A stretch of DNA of 64,000 nucleotides, from the NCBI GenBank assembly GCA_021613375.1, contig CM038709.1:35372428-35436427 (forward strand), written 5' to 3'. The DNA comes from Megaleporinus macrocephalus (taxonomy: Eukaryota > Chordata > Actinopteri > Characiformes > Anostomidae). Below are positions 1-13,623 of the stretch, piece after piece; position 1 is the stretch's first letter; each line of letters begins with the position of its first letter. The position numbers and the translations under genes are program-made. The notes beneath the pieces were generated by a model, which saw only the letters and a program-made list of their open reading frames with translations, was not told the DNA's origin and did not search any database.

Positions 1-2908
1 GCTATTCCTCGCAAACGTCTGCTCCCTCGATAATAAACTGGACTGCATTCGACTCCAGCAAGCGACCCAGTGAGAGTTCAGAGACTGCTGTGCTCTAGTC
101 TTTGTGGAATCGTGGCTCAGCGACAGTATTCCAGACAGCGCCATTCAGCTAGAGCGGATAGGAGCGCGGCTCTGTCCGGGAAGACCCGTGGTGGAGGCGT
201 GTGTGTTTACATCAACACAGAATGGTGCAACAACGCTGTGACTGTCGCCAAGCACTGCTCTCCACTGGTGGAGTTCGTCATAGTTAAGTGCAGACCTTTT
301 TATTTAGTACGGGAATTCTCCGTCGTGCTGATAGCCGCCGTGTACATACCGCCTAGCGCTAATGCTAAAGAGGCACTTTGGGAGCTGCACGGGGGCATTA
401 GTGATCTGCAGACCAGACATCCAGACTGTTCATTGTCGCCGGAAATTTCAACCACGCTAATCTCCAGTCAGTCCTCCCTAAATTCCATCAGCATGTGGAC
501 TTTGCCACGAGAGGAGCGAACGCGTTGGACTTTGTTTACACAAACATACCCAGCGCGTACTGGGCGGAGCCCCGCCCCCACCTCGTGTTCTCGGACCATA
601 TGTCTGTGTATCTGACTCCAGCTTACACACCCCTCATCAGACGCTCCAGACCAGTTCAGAAGCAGGTGAAAACCTGGCCGGCAGGAGCCATCTCTGCCCT
701 TCAGGACTGTTTTGAGTGCACTGCATGGGACATGTTCAGGGAGGCTGCGACTGAAGGCGACTCTGTTAACTTGGAGGAGTACACAGCATCAGTCACTGGC
801 TACATCAGCAGGTGTATTGATGATGTCACTGTCTCCATGACCATCACCATACGCCCAAACCAGAAGCCGTGGATGACTCCTGAGGTGCGTGCGCTACTGA
901 GGACCCGCGACTCGGCCTTCAGAGTGGGTGACAAGGCAGCCCAAAAGCAAGAGCCAAATTGTCACGAGCCATCCGAGAGGCAAAGCGCGCACACGCCCAG
1001 AAAATCCACAACCACTTCAAGGACACAGGTGACACGCGGCGCATGTGGCAGGGCATCCAGGAAATCACACACTACAGGACAATGACACCGTCCTGTGACA
1101 GTGATGCCTTCCTCCCCGATGCCCTGAACAACTTTTATGCACGGTTTGAGGCACAGAACAACACGTTGGTGAGCAAGATCACACCCAAGCCAGACGAGCA
1201 GGCGCTGTGCCTGACTGCAGTGGACGTGAGGAAAACTCAGCGCAGAGTCAACCCACGGAAAGCTGCAGGACCAGACAACATCCCTGGCAGAGTGCTCAGA
1301 GAGTGTGCAGACCAGTTGACAGATGTTCTCACGGACATCTTCAATGTCTCCCTGCGCAGCTCCACTGTCCCAACATGCCTCAAGACCACCACCATCGTCC
1401 CCGTGCCGAAGAAGTCCACGGTGTCCTGCCTCAATGACTACCGTCCCGTAGCTCTCACGCTCATCATCATGAAGTGCTTTGAGAGGCTAGTCATGAGGAA
1501 CATCAAGACCCAACTGCCCTCTTCATTGGACCCCCTGCAATTTGCATATCGTCCCAACCGCTCCACGGACGATGCCATCACCACCATCCTTCATCTCTCC
1601 CTTACCCACCTGGAGAAGAAGGACACCTACGTCAGAATGCTGTTCAGAGAGTTCAGTTCAGCATTCAACACCATCATCCCACAGAATCTCACCAGGAAGT
1701 TAAGCCTGCTGGGCCTCAACACCCCTCTGTGCAACTGGATCCTGGACTTCCTGACAGGGAGGCCCCAGTTAGTCCGGTTCAGGAAGAGCAGCTCCAGCAC
1801 CATCACCATGAACACTGGGGCACCCCAGGGCAGTGTACTGAGTCCTCTGTTGTTCACCCTGCTGACTCATGACTGTGTTGCGAAACACAGTTCTAACAGC
1901 ATCATAAAGTTCGCCGATGATACAGCTGTGCTGGGTCTCATCAGCAAAGGCGACGAGTCAGCATACAGGGAGGAGGTACAGCAGCTGACAGACTGGTGTA
2001 CAGTCAACAACCTTCACTGGAATGTAGAGAAGACCAAGGAAATGGTTGTTGACTTCAGGAAATCAAGACCGGACCACTCTCCGCTTAACATCAACAGCTC
2101 CTCTGTGGAGATCGTTAAGAGCACCAAGTTCCTTGGTGTCCACCTAGCGGAGAACCTCACCTGGTCCCTACTTCCTCCGGAAGCTGAGAAAGGCCCGTCT
2201 CCCTCCACCCATCCTCACCCTCTTCTATAGGGGAACCATAGAAAGCATCCTAAGCAGCTGCATCACTGCCTGGTTTGGGACCTGCACAGCCTCTGACCGC
2301 AAGTCCCTCCAACGCATTGTGAGGACAGCTGAGAGGATCATCGGAGTCTCTCTCCCCTCCGTCTTGGACATTTACACCACCCGCTGCATCCGCAAAGCAA
2401 CCAGCATTGTGGATGACCCCACCCACCCTTCACACAGACTGTTCTCCCTCCTGCCATCAGGAAGAAGGTACCGCAGCGTCCGGTCCAACACGACCAGACT
2501 CTGCAACAGCTTCTTCCCCCAAGCCATCAGACTTCTCAACACAACTCAACGTCTGAACTGATATCTTCTGGTACATGTACACTCCCTCTCTCTCTCTCTC
2601 TCTCCAACCATTTACCCCAGATAAAAAAGGGGAGCATTTTTGCACAAAGCATTGCACTAATAACTCTACTACCTCACTGGACTCTTATTTATTACACATT
2701 GCACAATTTGCACACTACCAGCAATTATTTATTATTCTCTGTCTGTACTGTGTTGTGTTGTCTGTCCGCACTTGTTTGTTCGTGTTGCACTTGTGTCTTG
2801 TATGCACTGTCTATGTTGCACCATGGTCCTGGAGGAACGTTGTTTCGTTTCACTGTGTACTCTGTATGTAGTTGAAGTGACAATAAAACCCACTTGACTT
2901 GACTTGAT
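1..2908 (+). mobile_element. L2-clade LINE, 5' end outside window, decayed
   Basis: Non-LTR retrotransposon read on the plus strand across several broken frames (70-615, 495-1085, 959-2230, 2319-2561). The first part has endonuclease-like features (GGGVCVYIN, YIPPSANA). From about 1200 comes reverse transcriptase: [47 protein letters not shown] and the catalytic FADDTAV near 1910. After the RT lies a conserved C-terminal stretch (ISVSLPSVLDIYTTRC-like, 2340-2390). The end shows AATAAA followed by ACTTG repeats at 2890-2907, the microsatellite-type tail of this clade. Frame breaks mean it is not active. It probably lies in the intron of gene A upstream of that gene's unseen membrane exon, antisense to the gene. 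Confidence 0.9.
2585..2604. repeat. (CT)n microsatellite
   Basis: About ten CT units within the 3' untranslated part of the first LINE. Confidence 0.8.
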
Positions 2909-5900
2909 TTAATATAAGATCACTGAACTCTAAGGCTGTCATTGTAAATGATACAATAACGTATCATAAAATTTATGTGTTATGTCTCGTAGAAACATGG
3001 ATTAAACCTGAGGAATATTTGGCATTAAATGAAGCCACTCCCATAGGCTATAAGTATGTACACAGCCCCAGACTGTCCGGTAAAGGAGGGGGTATATGTG
3101 TCATTCATAAAAATTCATTAGACATGAGTCAGAAACACAATCTCACTTTCAATTCTTTTGAAATTCTTCTCATAAACATCACCAATCCGACCACTAATAG
3201 AAGTGTACTCAACCTAGTCAGCATTTATAGACCACCAGGACCTTATTCTGAATTCTTAAAAGAATTCAGTGACTTTGTTGCAGATCTAGCAGTGAGCACT
3301 GAGAAAGTAATAATTGCAGGAGATTTTAATATTCACTTTGAAAACTCAGCAGATCCATTAAAAAAAGGCTTTTTTAAATCTTTTTTTACTCTGTTGGTCT
3401 CACTCAGAATGTAATAGGGCCTACACATTCCTGTAATCACACACTAGATCTAGTTTTGACCTTAGGTGTTGATATACATAATCTTGCTGTTCTTCCACAG
3501 ACTTCAGTAGTTTCAGATCACTACCTAATTTCATATGATTTGAGTCTTAGTGAAAATGTATGTACATCACCCCGTTATTGCATGAAACGTTCAATAATGC
3601 CAAATACATCTCAGCACTTTATTGAAATCCTTCCAGATTTATCAACCATAATTTTTCCATCATCAGACCCAACAGAGCTAGACAGACTAACTGACTGCGT
3701 AGAAAATACGTTCCGATTAACTTTAGACAACGTTGCACCTATAAAAATTAATAAGATGCAACAGAAAAAGCTCGCTCCGTGGTACAACAATGAAATACGC
3801 ACCTTAAGACAGACAGTACGGAAATTAGAGCGCAAATGGAGAGTGACCAAGCTGGAGGTATTTCACTCTGCTTGGAAGGACAGCCTTAGCAGTTACAGAA
3901 AGGCACTTATTAAAACACGCTCAGCATACCTGTCCACACTCATCGAACACAACAAAAACAATCCTAGAGTTTTATTTAGCACCATCGCAAAACTTACCAA
4001 AAACCAGGCAGGAATGGAACCTCAGATACCTGCCAACTACAACAGCAATGATTTCATGGACTTTTTCAATAGCAAAATCGAGAATATTAGACAAAAAGTT
4101 CTACCAATACGAGTAACCTATCCTTCATCCGGTTTGGCTCAAACAGCACGAAATGTGGTTTTAGAAGGAAGACTAGAAACATTTTGTCCACTACAGCAGA
4201 ACTAGAAAAACTTCTCTTCTTCAAACTCTGCTACATGCACACTCGATATGATTCCAACAAGCCTATTGAAACAAGTATTACCAGCTATTATTAAACCTAT
4301 CTTAACTATCATCAACTCTTCTCTTGGTCTGGGTCATGTACCTAAGTCTTTTAAACTAGCTGTGATAAAACCCTTGATAAAGAAGCCAAATCTTGACCCC
4401 AGAGAACTGTCCAGTCATAGACCGATTTCCAATTTACCTTTTATCTCTAAGATTTTAGAAAAGGCTGTAGCTCGACAAGTCTGTTCTCATCTACATAAGA
4501 ACAACATATATGAAAAATTCCAATGTGGTTTTAGGCCACATCACAGCACAGAGACAGCTTTAGTTAAGATAACAAATGATCTTCTTCTTGCCTCTGATGA
4601 TCTTCTTCTTGCCACGTATCTCTACTGGTGTTACTCGATCTAAGTGCAGCTTTTGACACTATAGATCACACTATTCTCTTGGACAGACTAAAAAATATAG
4701 TTGGAATCACAGGAACAGCGTTATCCTGGTTCACATCTTACCTTAGTGATCGCTTTCAGTTTGTAAAGATACATAATGTATCGTCTAACACTACAAAAGT
4801 GAAATATGGAGTTCCACAAGGTTCTGTTATTTACACTATATATGCTACCATTAGGCTCAGTTATAAATAGACATGGAATTAGTTTCCACTGTTATGCCGA
4901 TGATACGCAACTGTACAAATCAGCCAAAACAGATGATAAATCCAGATTAAATAAGATAGAAGATTGTGTAAGAGATATTAGACTTTGGATGCTACAGAAC
5001 TTCCTTCTTTTGAACCCTGACAAAACGGAAGTTCTCCTCCTCGGCCCAAAGGCTGCTCGGACTAAATGTTCAGATTTAATGTTAAATCTTGCTGACTTCT
5101 CTGTAGTTCCTGGTTCAGTAGCCAAAAATCTTGGTGTAACAATTAACTCAGATCTGACATTTAATCAACACATAGGTAATATTACAAGAACAGCGTTTCT
5201 TCACCTACGAAACATTTCAAAGTTAAGAAATGCGTTATCTGTGTCTGATGCTGAAAAGTTAGTGCATGCCTTTATAACCTCAAGGCTAGATTACTGTAAT
5301 GCATTATTGTCAGGATGCTCCAGCAGGAACCTGAATAAAATTCAGTTAGTTCAGAACGCTGCAGCTAGAGTACTAACTAAAACCAGGAAATTCGATCACA
5401 TCAGTCCAGTTTTATCAGCACTACACTGGCTTCCTGTTAAATTCCGTATCGACTATAAAATTCTATTACTGACGTATAAAACCCTGCACGGTCTCGCACC
5501 GGAGTACCTGCAAGATCTACTTTCCTATTATGAACCGCCACGCTTACTCACAGATCACAGGATGCTGGTTTTCTAATAGTTCATAAAATTCAGAAGACTA
5601 CAATGGGGGGAAGAGCTTTTTCCTACCCAAAATTGTGGAATAATCTCCCAGTTAATGTTCGGGACTCTGACACAGTCTCAATATTTAAGTCTAGACTGAA
5701 AACATACTTGTTTAGTGTAGCTTTTGGTAATTAATCTTCTCTTTTAGATAAAGGCAGGAGATCAGGGGGTTCTTGGACACAGAGGTTTATGGTAAACTGA
5801 GATGTTGGTGCTGTTGTTCCACCACTTCACGCGATCACACAGGTTTGTTGATGGTGGAGTGGGGGGACCCCAGTCTCTCAGGGTACTCTCATGTCCATGT

Positions 5901-6577
5901 TACCTTCTGATTCTCTCCTTTTAGTTTAGGCTGTTATAGTTAGATCTGCCGGAGTCACCAGCCACACTCCAAATTCTGAAAATTCATATTCTCTACAGTC
6001 ATACTCCCGAGCCCAACTATCTCTCTCTCTTTACTCTTCCTGAGGTAATGACTGTCCTCCTGTCTGTTGAACGCTGTTGAAGGACTGATCATCGGGCCAT
6101 CACCCCACCATCACCAGCCAGCTCACCTGTCCATTTACTGCTACACCCTCAGTTACATCACTGTGCCATCCAGATGCACCAGCACTAAGATAGGATGGGA
6201 CTGTTTCAGCTCACGCCCACTTTACATAAAGACTCAGTCATAGACTGCCTCAGCCAGAGACTGCCTCAGTCATACACTGCCTCTATCTGTGCAGCTTCTA
6301 AAGCTTTGCTATCCAGATTTCAAACAGAGGCTCCTTTCTTTGGTATTTAGTTCAAACTGTAAATACTGTTTGACCAGAGGAGGATGGGTCTCCCCTTGTG
6401 AGTCTGGTTCCTCCCAAGGTTTCTTCCTTCAGTTGAGGGAGTTTTTCCTTGCCACTGTTGCCTCTGGCTTGCTCACTGGGGGATATATGTTATAACTGTC
6501 TGTTTTCAAAACTCTGTAAAGCTGCTTTGAGACAACATTGTTGTAAAAAGCGCTATATAAATAAACTTGACTTGACT
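2909..6577 (+). mobile_element. Second L2-like LINE, 5' truncated and decayed
   Basis: A different L2-type LINE starting directly after the tail of the first. Frames are broken near 3405, 4200, 4640, 4860 and 5576. Endonuclease region: CLVETWIKP (about 2980), LVSIYRPPGPYSEF and IIAGDFNIHF (about 3310-3340). RT region: SHRPISNLPFISKILE, CGFRPHHSTETAL, LLDLSAAFDTIDHTIL, YGVPQGSV, and the catalytic FHCYADDTQLY at about 4888-4920. Between the PQGSV and YADD blocks a short stretch seems lost. The long 3' UTR (about 5730-6560) ends in a GCGCTATATAAATAAA box and ACTTG repeats, a UnaL2-like tail. Many lesions; no intact protein. Confidence 0.9.
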
Positions 6578-7160
6578 TCTGTATGGAGTTGCAGATTTCA
6601 CCTTCCAGCAGGATGTACCCCCTGCCCATGCCGCCAGAAGCACCAAAGCCTTTTTTGATGCCCATGTCATCACAGTGTTTGACTGACCAACCAATTCGCC
6701 GGACCTAAAGCCCATTGAGAATCTATGGGGTATTCTTAAGAGGAAAATGACGCCCACCAGACCAAACAACAAAGAAAGTGCTGACAGCAAGCATCAAGGA
6801 AATCTGGCCTTCCATAGCTCCCAGGCAATGCCACAGGCTGATTGCCTCAATGCCACGTCGCATAGAGGCATTGATTAAAGCAAAGGGATTCCCAACCAAG
6901 TAATTTCTTTTTTTTTTTTTCTTTTTGCAAAAAAAAAAAGTAGGTTGGGCTGATTTCTCCACAGCATTCTATTTTTTTGAATTCCTGTTTTAGTAGGTTT
7001 TATGAGCTGGAAGCCCAAATTATGTAAAAATAAACAAAGAAATACTTGAAATCATTTAAATTGTGGGCCCTGAGTCTATAATCCATAAAAGTTTAACTTT
7101 TTGAATGGAATTATGGAAATTAATTAACTTTTCCATGATATTCTAATTTTCTGGAATGGT
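6578..7160 (+). mobile_element. Tc1-like transposon, 3' half (transposase pseudogene)
   Basis: The second half of a Tc1/mariner transposase. FQQD holds the second catalytic Asp (about 6596-6610), SPDLKPIENLWG holds the Glu of the DDE triad (about 6695-6730), and MPRRIEALIKAKGFPTK with a stop is at 6849-6902. An in-frame stop and a frameshift lie between these blocks. The AT-rich tail to about 7160 looks like the 3' flank of such an element. The first catalytic half and the 5' terminal repeat are missing. Confidence 0.85.
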
Positions 7161-7248
7161 TTTGTATATATACTTTGTTTCCACTCGTAGTGTTTACAAA
7201 GTGTAAAAAAGACAAAGAAAGAAACTGACAAATCAGGCCAAAGCTTAC

Positions 7249-10200
7249 CACTCTCAGTGTTGAGTATACAGGTTGTGTTGCTTGGCAGGCTACTTTTGTT
7301 AATATTCACAGCTATCACCACTTGCACACAGTACCGGACCCTCTGTGTAATATCCTGAAGTATTACCCTGCTGTTCTCTGTTTTCAGTTCTTCCTGCAGA
7401 TAATCAAAGATGATCAAAGGCTTAGACAAAATAAGAGGGCTGGTGGAAGAGAGCTGTAAAGAACGTAAGGTATTTCACTTAAGCATAATGATCAGTTACG
7501 ATTAACAAAGATTAACTGTCAATTATGAGGTTTTAAGAACTTTTCTTGCCTTAAAGATCAAACTAAACAGTGTAGAACATGACAAAGTGATTGGGGGGCA
7601 CAGCTTAACAGGTTTTGTTTTTTAAATATTTCAAGGCACCTGCATATCTCTAACTTGAAAAGTGGCAAGTGGTAATGTTTTATGGTATCTTATAATCACT
7701 TAACTGTGGTAAGGTAATAAATTCTATACAAAGTAGACAAACTAATATCATAACGATTCATTTTGAATATATCAATTATACAGAAGTCAAAAGGGCTCTT
7801 TTTTCTCTCCAGTATGTCTCCTCCCCTGACTTTATCCTCTCTCTTTCATATGTGCATTAGAAGCAAGTGTCTACCATTGGCATAACAAATCAACTTATTT
7901 TGATTAACTAAATAATTAACTTTCATGGTCACGGTGAATCTTTTGAAATCAGACAGCTGTCCCACAGATAATCTTTAAACCTGTTCATCAAATCATTTTA
8001 CCCCATCTTAGGTTGTGCCCTGTATCCCCCATACTGTGTCCTATGGAAAGAATAAAAGAAAAATTTACTTGAAAAAATAATTACCTTTTCCGCTTCCTCT
8101 TCGATCCAATAGTAGATGCGGTACGAAAGGAGACGATAATAATCCTTAAGAGGACTCTTTCTCATGACAGGATCAGTGATATCAATCTCGATTCTGCCCT
8201 TTGTGCTTTCTAGTGTCACATCAGGAGCACTTATCACAGCTGCACACAGAACGACACACGAAGTTGTAAGACACAAAATAGCAGTCAAAACAATTAACAA
8301 TTATATGCATGCCTATTAATATCCAGTGAATAATTTATATTAACTTAAACTCTGAATTATATATATAGCCTGTTAGCTCAATAGCTCCAAGACTTTAAAT
8401 GTGGCACTGTCATAGGATGCAAAGACAGTTTGTGAAATGTCTGCCCAAGAAAACGATAAGTTCTATAATTGTGAAATGGAATAAGCAACAACAGCTTAAC
8501 AGCTTAACCAGCAGACCATGCAATCCCCATACAATAGTGCATACAATTTACATTTAACACAATTTACATGCTTCTTGAAGCAATATCAGCCCAAGAACTG
8601 TGCATAAGGAGCTTCATGAACAGGGTTCCTATGGCTGAGCAGCTGCACACGAGCCTAAAATCATAATGTGCAATGCCAAGCATTGGTGGGATGGGTGTAA
8701 AGCATCGCCACTGGAGCAGTGGAAACATGTTCTGTGGAGTAATTTGGCAGTCTGATGCATATATCTGGGTTTGGTGACTTATGGTTTTAGAATGGAATGT
8801 CCATACAGATGAGTCAGTCCGGTGTGTACATACCTTTGGCCATATAGTGTGGATATATTCACTGGTTTTACAAAATGTCTACAGAAAATGTTGAATTTCC
8901 ATAATTAAAGCAAGTCTACATGAACACCCCCGCCACCCAAACCTGCCCAAAATATTGCCCTGAGAAGTGGTTTACAAGAGTTGATGACGGCCTACTCACT
9001 TATATCATCCAGACACACACTGTCAAACTGTACCCATTCAGAGCTTTTTCCTTCCAGCTCTGCCCGCACACGGAAATCGTTAGTTCCGAATAGAGTAATT
9101 TCACTGGTGAAATCACACCTTCGTGCCAATGTGTTCATGCAAATGGTCTCAAATGACTTCCACCCCCTAGAGCACAAATAACAACCACAACTTTAGCTAA
9201 CGGAGCAGCTTCCATACATAAAAATGGATCACAGTATTTTGACTACAACAGACATTTATTTTTGTTTAAAGTCAACATCATAAATCAGAATACATTTTCC
9301 TTCTTCAAGTGAAACAGGCAAGTATTACTGGAAATAGGCCACTTGGACAGGAAGTAATTGTGGAGAGTCAGATTTCATTTTAGTTAAGTACTACAATATT
9401 TTCAGGGGGTTGTAAAATAGTTTCTGAAACACAATTTATTAATTGTTAAAAGTGTGATATTAATATGTATATTTTAGTTCAGGCCTATGTCGGTTAGCAG
9501 GCTAGCCTGTTAACATCCAAATGGCTCTTACTTTATTTTAAAGAAAAAGACTTAAAGAAAAAAAATATTTTAAATAAATCTGTGTACGAGTTTAATTATC
9601 AAACAATTCAGCAAGTGATGGACAGTGCGTGCATCACTCCAGCATCACCTGATTTTCTTATAACCTCTCAGTACGGCAGCAAACTGCCAAATATTAGTAT
9701 TACCTTAGTCCTGTTAAGATGAACGGTTTTCAGCATAAATGTGCTTACATCACATGAGCAACCACTGAAACACAATGTATTCTCTTTAATGTGACTTACA
9801 AACTAACAAGGTAAAAAAGGTTCATCTGATTTCAGGTTGACTTTTAACATCACATTGAATAAAATATTACACAACAGGGCATCTGTTTTTTTCCTGGACT
9901 CTTTCATACCTGAACTCCGCTGTGTAAGTGAAGTCCTTCCCAGTAGAGTCCTGTGGTGGATCCCATTCCAAAACCAGCCCCATGTCCTGTGAGACTATAT
10001 TTACATTCTTCGGAGGGGGAACTTGCCCTGAGGTAGCACAAACAAACACAAAGTCAGTGGATGTTATTACTCTGGTTCTTTTTACATACAACAAGGATAT
10101 AATTTTTTTTTCTTTTGTTCGTTTTTTATCATATGACAATATATATGGTAATATGAGTAACTTATCATAGCAGTACATTATTGATACTGGGTGCCATTTT

Positions 10201-11908
10201 ACCATATCATCTTACAAAAATGTCCTAAATGGTGGTCTGTTTTTTTATTTTATTAAAGATATTGACATTATTTGTATCATGTACTTCTCTTCAAAGAAAG
10301 GAGGAATATTTTGCTGCAGTGAATTACTGAGAATCTTTCAGCTGTGAGTGATCGGCAAAAGATATTACGGGACTACGTTCTCTCAGTGCAGTGAGGGGGC
10401 CAGCAGGTATGTTCAGTGTAGTCTAAATGTAGTGAGGATGTCAGCAGGTACACTACATAGCCACCTAGTCAAGGTTGCTCTCAGGAGCTCAGCATGGTAC
10501 CGTGATAGGATGTCAACTGTGAAAGTCCAGTTGTTAAATTTCTTTGCTACTAAATATTCCACAGTCAACTGTCATTGGTATTGTAACAAAGTTGAACCGA
10601 CTGGAAATGACAGCAACTCGGCCACGTAAAATGACAGAGCAGGGTTGCCAACTTTCTGCAGAGTCAATCCCTACAGATCTCCAAACTTTATGTGACCTTT
10701 ACATTACCTCAAGAACAGTGTGTAGAGACCTGCATAGAATTGGTGTCCATGGCCAAGCAGCTGCATCCAAGCTTACAAGTGTCGGATGCAGTGGCTGAAC
10801 CCTAGCGCAGTGGAGACGTGTTCTCTGGAGACACGAATCACGCTCCTCCTCTGGCAATCCGATGGACAAGGTCTGGGTATGGAGGTCGCCAGGAGAACAG
10901 TACTTGTCTGACTGTTTTGTGCCAAAGGTAAAGTTTGGTGAAGGGGGGATTATGGTGTGGGGTTTTTTTCAGAAGTTTGGTTTGGTCCCTTAGTTCCTGT
11001 GAAAGGAACACTTAATGCTTCAGCATACCCAGGGATTTTGGACAATTTTATACTCCCAACTTTATGGGAACAGTTTGGGGATGGCCCCTTCATGTTCCAA
11101 CATGTGTGCACACCAGTACACAAAGCAAGGTTCATAAAGACATGGATGAGCGAGTTTAGTGTGGAAGAACCTGACTGGCCTCAACCCGATAAAACACCTC
11201 TGGGATGAATTAGAGCGAAGACTGTGAGCCAGGCCTTCTCGTCCAACATCAGTGTCTGACCTCACAAATGCATTTCTGAAAGAATTATGAAAAAAAATCC
11301 CCTAAAGCACTCTCCTGGACCTTGAGGAAAAGCCTTCCCAAAAGAATTGAAGCTGTTATAGCTGCAAAGGGTGGCCCAACATGATATTAAACCCTATGGA
11401 TTAAACTGAACAGTAAACACAAATAGGAAGTTATTGGGAAAAAATACAAAACGTTTCTATTACTAAAGTGTCTAACTTTTCTAACTGTTTTATTGTGGCA
11501 ACAGCTACTTTAGAAACCTGTTAGCTTGTTTAAAATAAACTATAATGAACAGAGACCTTTTTAATGTGACGTGAAGCTGAGTTTTGGCATTAACGTTACC
11601 ACTGTCTCATGACGGAAGTTGAAGAGGAATTTACAGTAAACTGATCACTTTTGTGGATTTCCCCAAGATCTATCGGCTATAACCGAACACGAACAGCGAG
11701 GGGAGAAAAAACTCACGTCAAGTAAACACTAATTTTACAGAATCTAACTAACGTTACCTGAATAAAATTACTGATTCTGTAACTTACTTTCTTACTCGAA
11801 AACACGATAAAGTTTATATTTAACGATACTAAGGTATAAAAACTGATTCTCACCTTCAGCAGCGGAGAAACAGGGGAACAACAGCAGCGAAATGAGTGTA
11901 AAAATCAT
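7249..11908 (-). CDS. il10rb: Gene A: class II cytokine receptor, IL10RB/CRFB4-like, 3' part outside window
   Basis: Likely the common accessory receptor chain for IL-10-family cytokines, a single-pass plasma membrane protein that recruits TYK2. Exons on the minus strand: 11908-11854 (signal peptide, [19 protein letters not shown]), 10027-9910, 9166-9000, 8239-8085, 7393-7249. All have GT/AG sites and phases 1,2,1,0,1, giving 213 residues. D1 starts VPPPKNV and has ICMNT, RCDFT and FRVRAEL; D2 starts VISAPDVTL and has RYCVQV and a second Cys near its end. The CMNT-CDF spacing, RVRAE and DDITVI resemble IL10RB, and the position after IFNAR2-like genes fits it. CRFB5/IFNAR1 or CRFB6/IFNGR2 remain possible. 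The TM and tail exons are not in 1-7248, which is LINE and Tc1 DNA, so the gene continues left. The ATG was chosen because a hydrophobic leader follows it. Confidence 0.75.
8560..8855 (+). mobile_element. Tc1-derived relic in gene A intron
   Basis: Traces of a Tc1-like transposase (a degenerate stretch resembling the [11 protein letters not shown] and HWWxxCKxxPLEQW blocks) end in GGCCATATAGTGT, a typical Tc1 terminus. It lies in the intron between the D2A (8239) and D1B (9000) exons. Short, highly diverged, noncoding. Confidence 0.55.
10330..11395 (+). mobile_element. Tc1-like transposon pseudogene in first intron of gene A
   Basis: A Tc1-type transposase with frameshifts and internal deletions: an N-terminal helix-turn-helix part around 10540-10800, [13 protein letters not shown] near 10945-10975 followed by a [22 protein letters not shown] block near 11025-11080, and the [19 protein letters not shown] C-terminus near 11335-11380. 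Opposite in orientation to gene A. Not functional. Confidence 0.8.
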
Positions 11909-12014
11909 AACTCTGATCAGATAGAAAAGCAGAGAAGAGAGAGTAACAGAGATGACCGTGGGCTAAAGACTCCTCTTAGTCAGCTTAGCGCTGTTCCTGT
12001 AAATGTTTATGTGG

Positions 12015-12033
12015 AAAGAGGAAGAGGCGGGGC
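12015..12033 (-). promoter_or_regulatory. Candidate gene A promoter motif: ETS/PU.1-like site plus GC box
   Basis: Plus-strand GAGGAAG (12018-12024) overlaps GAGGCGGGGC (12024-12033), about 110-125 bases upstream of the gene A start codon. The combination suits a TATA-less leukocyte promoter, but this is motif matching only. Confidence 0.3.
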
Positions 12034-13213
12034 TCTCGTGTATGTGGACGAGGCTTTACTAGAAAACAAAAGGAAAGCTTATGTTTTTATTCAGTTCATT
12101 TAAAACAGACTCTTTATTTATTTGTTTGATTGTTCTTGGTTCGCTGTAAACACGCAAAAACGCAGGTACTGTAGTATATTTTATTCCCTTTTTTAGTTAA
12201 ATATTTGTTAACAGTCTGTGTGCTTGTCTATTTTTTAATTTTTCATTCATATTTTTCATTGTCTTTTATTCAGGTTAATATATACAAAAACATAATCAGA
12301 AACAGCAGATTACGTTTTAATTCACCACCTTTTTCTATATGTTATTTATTGTACTTATTGTATTCTATTGCAATTTTCACTTAATATTTGTTAACCAGTT
12401 CGAGGGTGTTTGATCAGATAAACTGTAAGTGAGCACAGCACATGTTATATATTATGAATCTACTTTTCTCAGTTTACTTTTACTTTCAAAAGCTGAAAAT
12501 GTCAGTTTTATTATGATTCTACAATGTAGGCAGTGATTTCGTCAGAGGAAGTGAGATTATCTGTACAGGAGTGCTTCAGTTACAGCAGCATCATGTGATG
12601 ATTGTTTTTTTTGCTTGTGAACTGTAGATTTTTTGCTTTACAGTTTATTTTTGCACCCCTATTGTAAATACAGATTGTGCTTTTAGCCCCTCATGTTTAG
12701 TCATGCAGGTATGTGTACTCTACAAATTACACTCACAATTTCAGTTGTTGACTCAGTGATTCATGAGTGTAATCAGTAGTGTCCATATGCCTGTGCCTTT
12801 TTTGAGGTATATTTGTGCATGCATCCCAAAACAGGGCTAAGGTACTTTTGGCATCTGGAAAAACTACAAAACTGCAGTTATGATACAGAAAAGGTAACAG
12901 CCTACAATTTTTGCATAAATAACAGTAACAGGGATGAGCACTTTGCTATACTCTACTCTTATCTTTTTTCCTCTTTTCCAGTCTCTTGTTTGATCACTCT
13001 CTCTTTTATATTTTTTCTGACAATGTATTCTTCCATCTCTGTCATGACATAAATAATGTAAAATATTTCAACATTGGTTTATTTATTATTAAAGTTATTT
13101 TGTTTATTTCTCTGTGTTTGTTAGCGCACATATACAGCACATATGCAAGAGATTCCACCAATTCCTTTTTACATTTTCAACTGATGTGGTGTGAAATTGT
13201 TTAGGTTTTCTTT
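12034..13213. other. Intergenic DNA between genes C and A, nothing recognised
   Basis: AT-rich sequence without convincing coding content, conserved motif or identifiable repeat. Open frames at 12813-13204 are short, and their composition is that of noncoding DNA. Confidence 0.5.
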
Positions 13214-13552
13214 ACAGTGGTGGTGATAGAAACTAGGGGTCACCATTTCTACAAAAAAATAAACAATTCTACATCATTTTATTTGCTATCTAAACCACCA
13301 GTGAACTTACACATGTCTTCTGAGATTTATATGGAATGTGAAAATCTGAAAATAATATTTTTACATTAGGATATTTTGCCTCACAGTCCTCTGCATTTAT
13401 CCCTCTACCATGAATGGATTTTAGGGCCAAAATTTTAATTATAAAACAATGTCTTAGACATCGGGCAGCTTATTTCTAACCATTTAATGAAAAAACTTTC
13501 TTTAAGGGAGATTTTAGAGATGGACGACTGGTTCTTATCACCACCACCATAA
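13214..13552. mobile_element. MITE with GTGGTGGTGATA inverted ends
   Basis: The left end reads ACAGTGGTGGTGATAGAAAC. The right end, reverse complemented, reads TGGTGGTGGTGATAAGAACC. The inner sequence is AT-rich. A second copy in opposite orientation lies at about 52730-52906. No coding capacity. Confidence 0.65.
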
Positions 13553-13617
13553 TGATTCACATCGCACAACTCTGGCTTTGTTTACAAAATAAAAAAAAAA
13601 ATCATATTCTAGAATAT

Positions 13618-13623
13618 TTTATT
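13618..13623 (-). terminator. Possible polyadenylation signal of gene C
   Basis: AATAAA on the minus strand, about 220 bases after the TGA of gene C and about 146 bases after the end of the alternative frame. It is the nearest good candidate. Such hexamers are common in AT-rich DNA. Confidence 0.35.
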
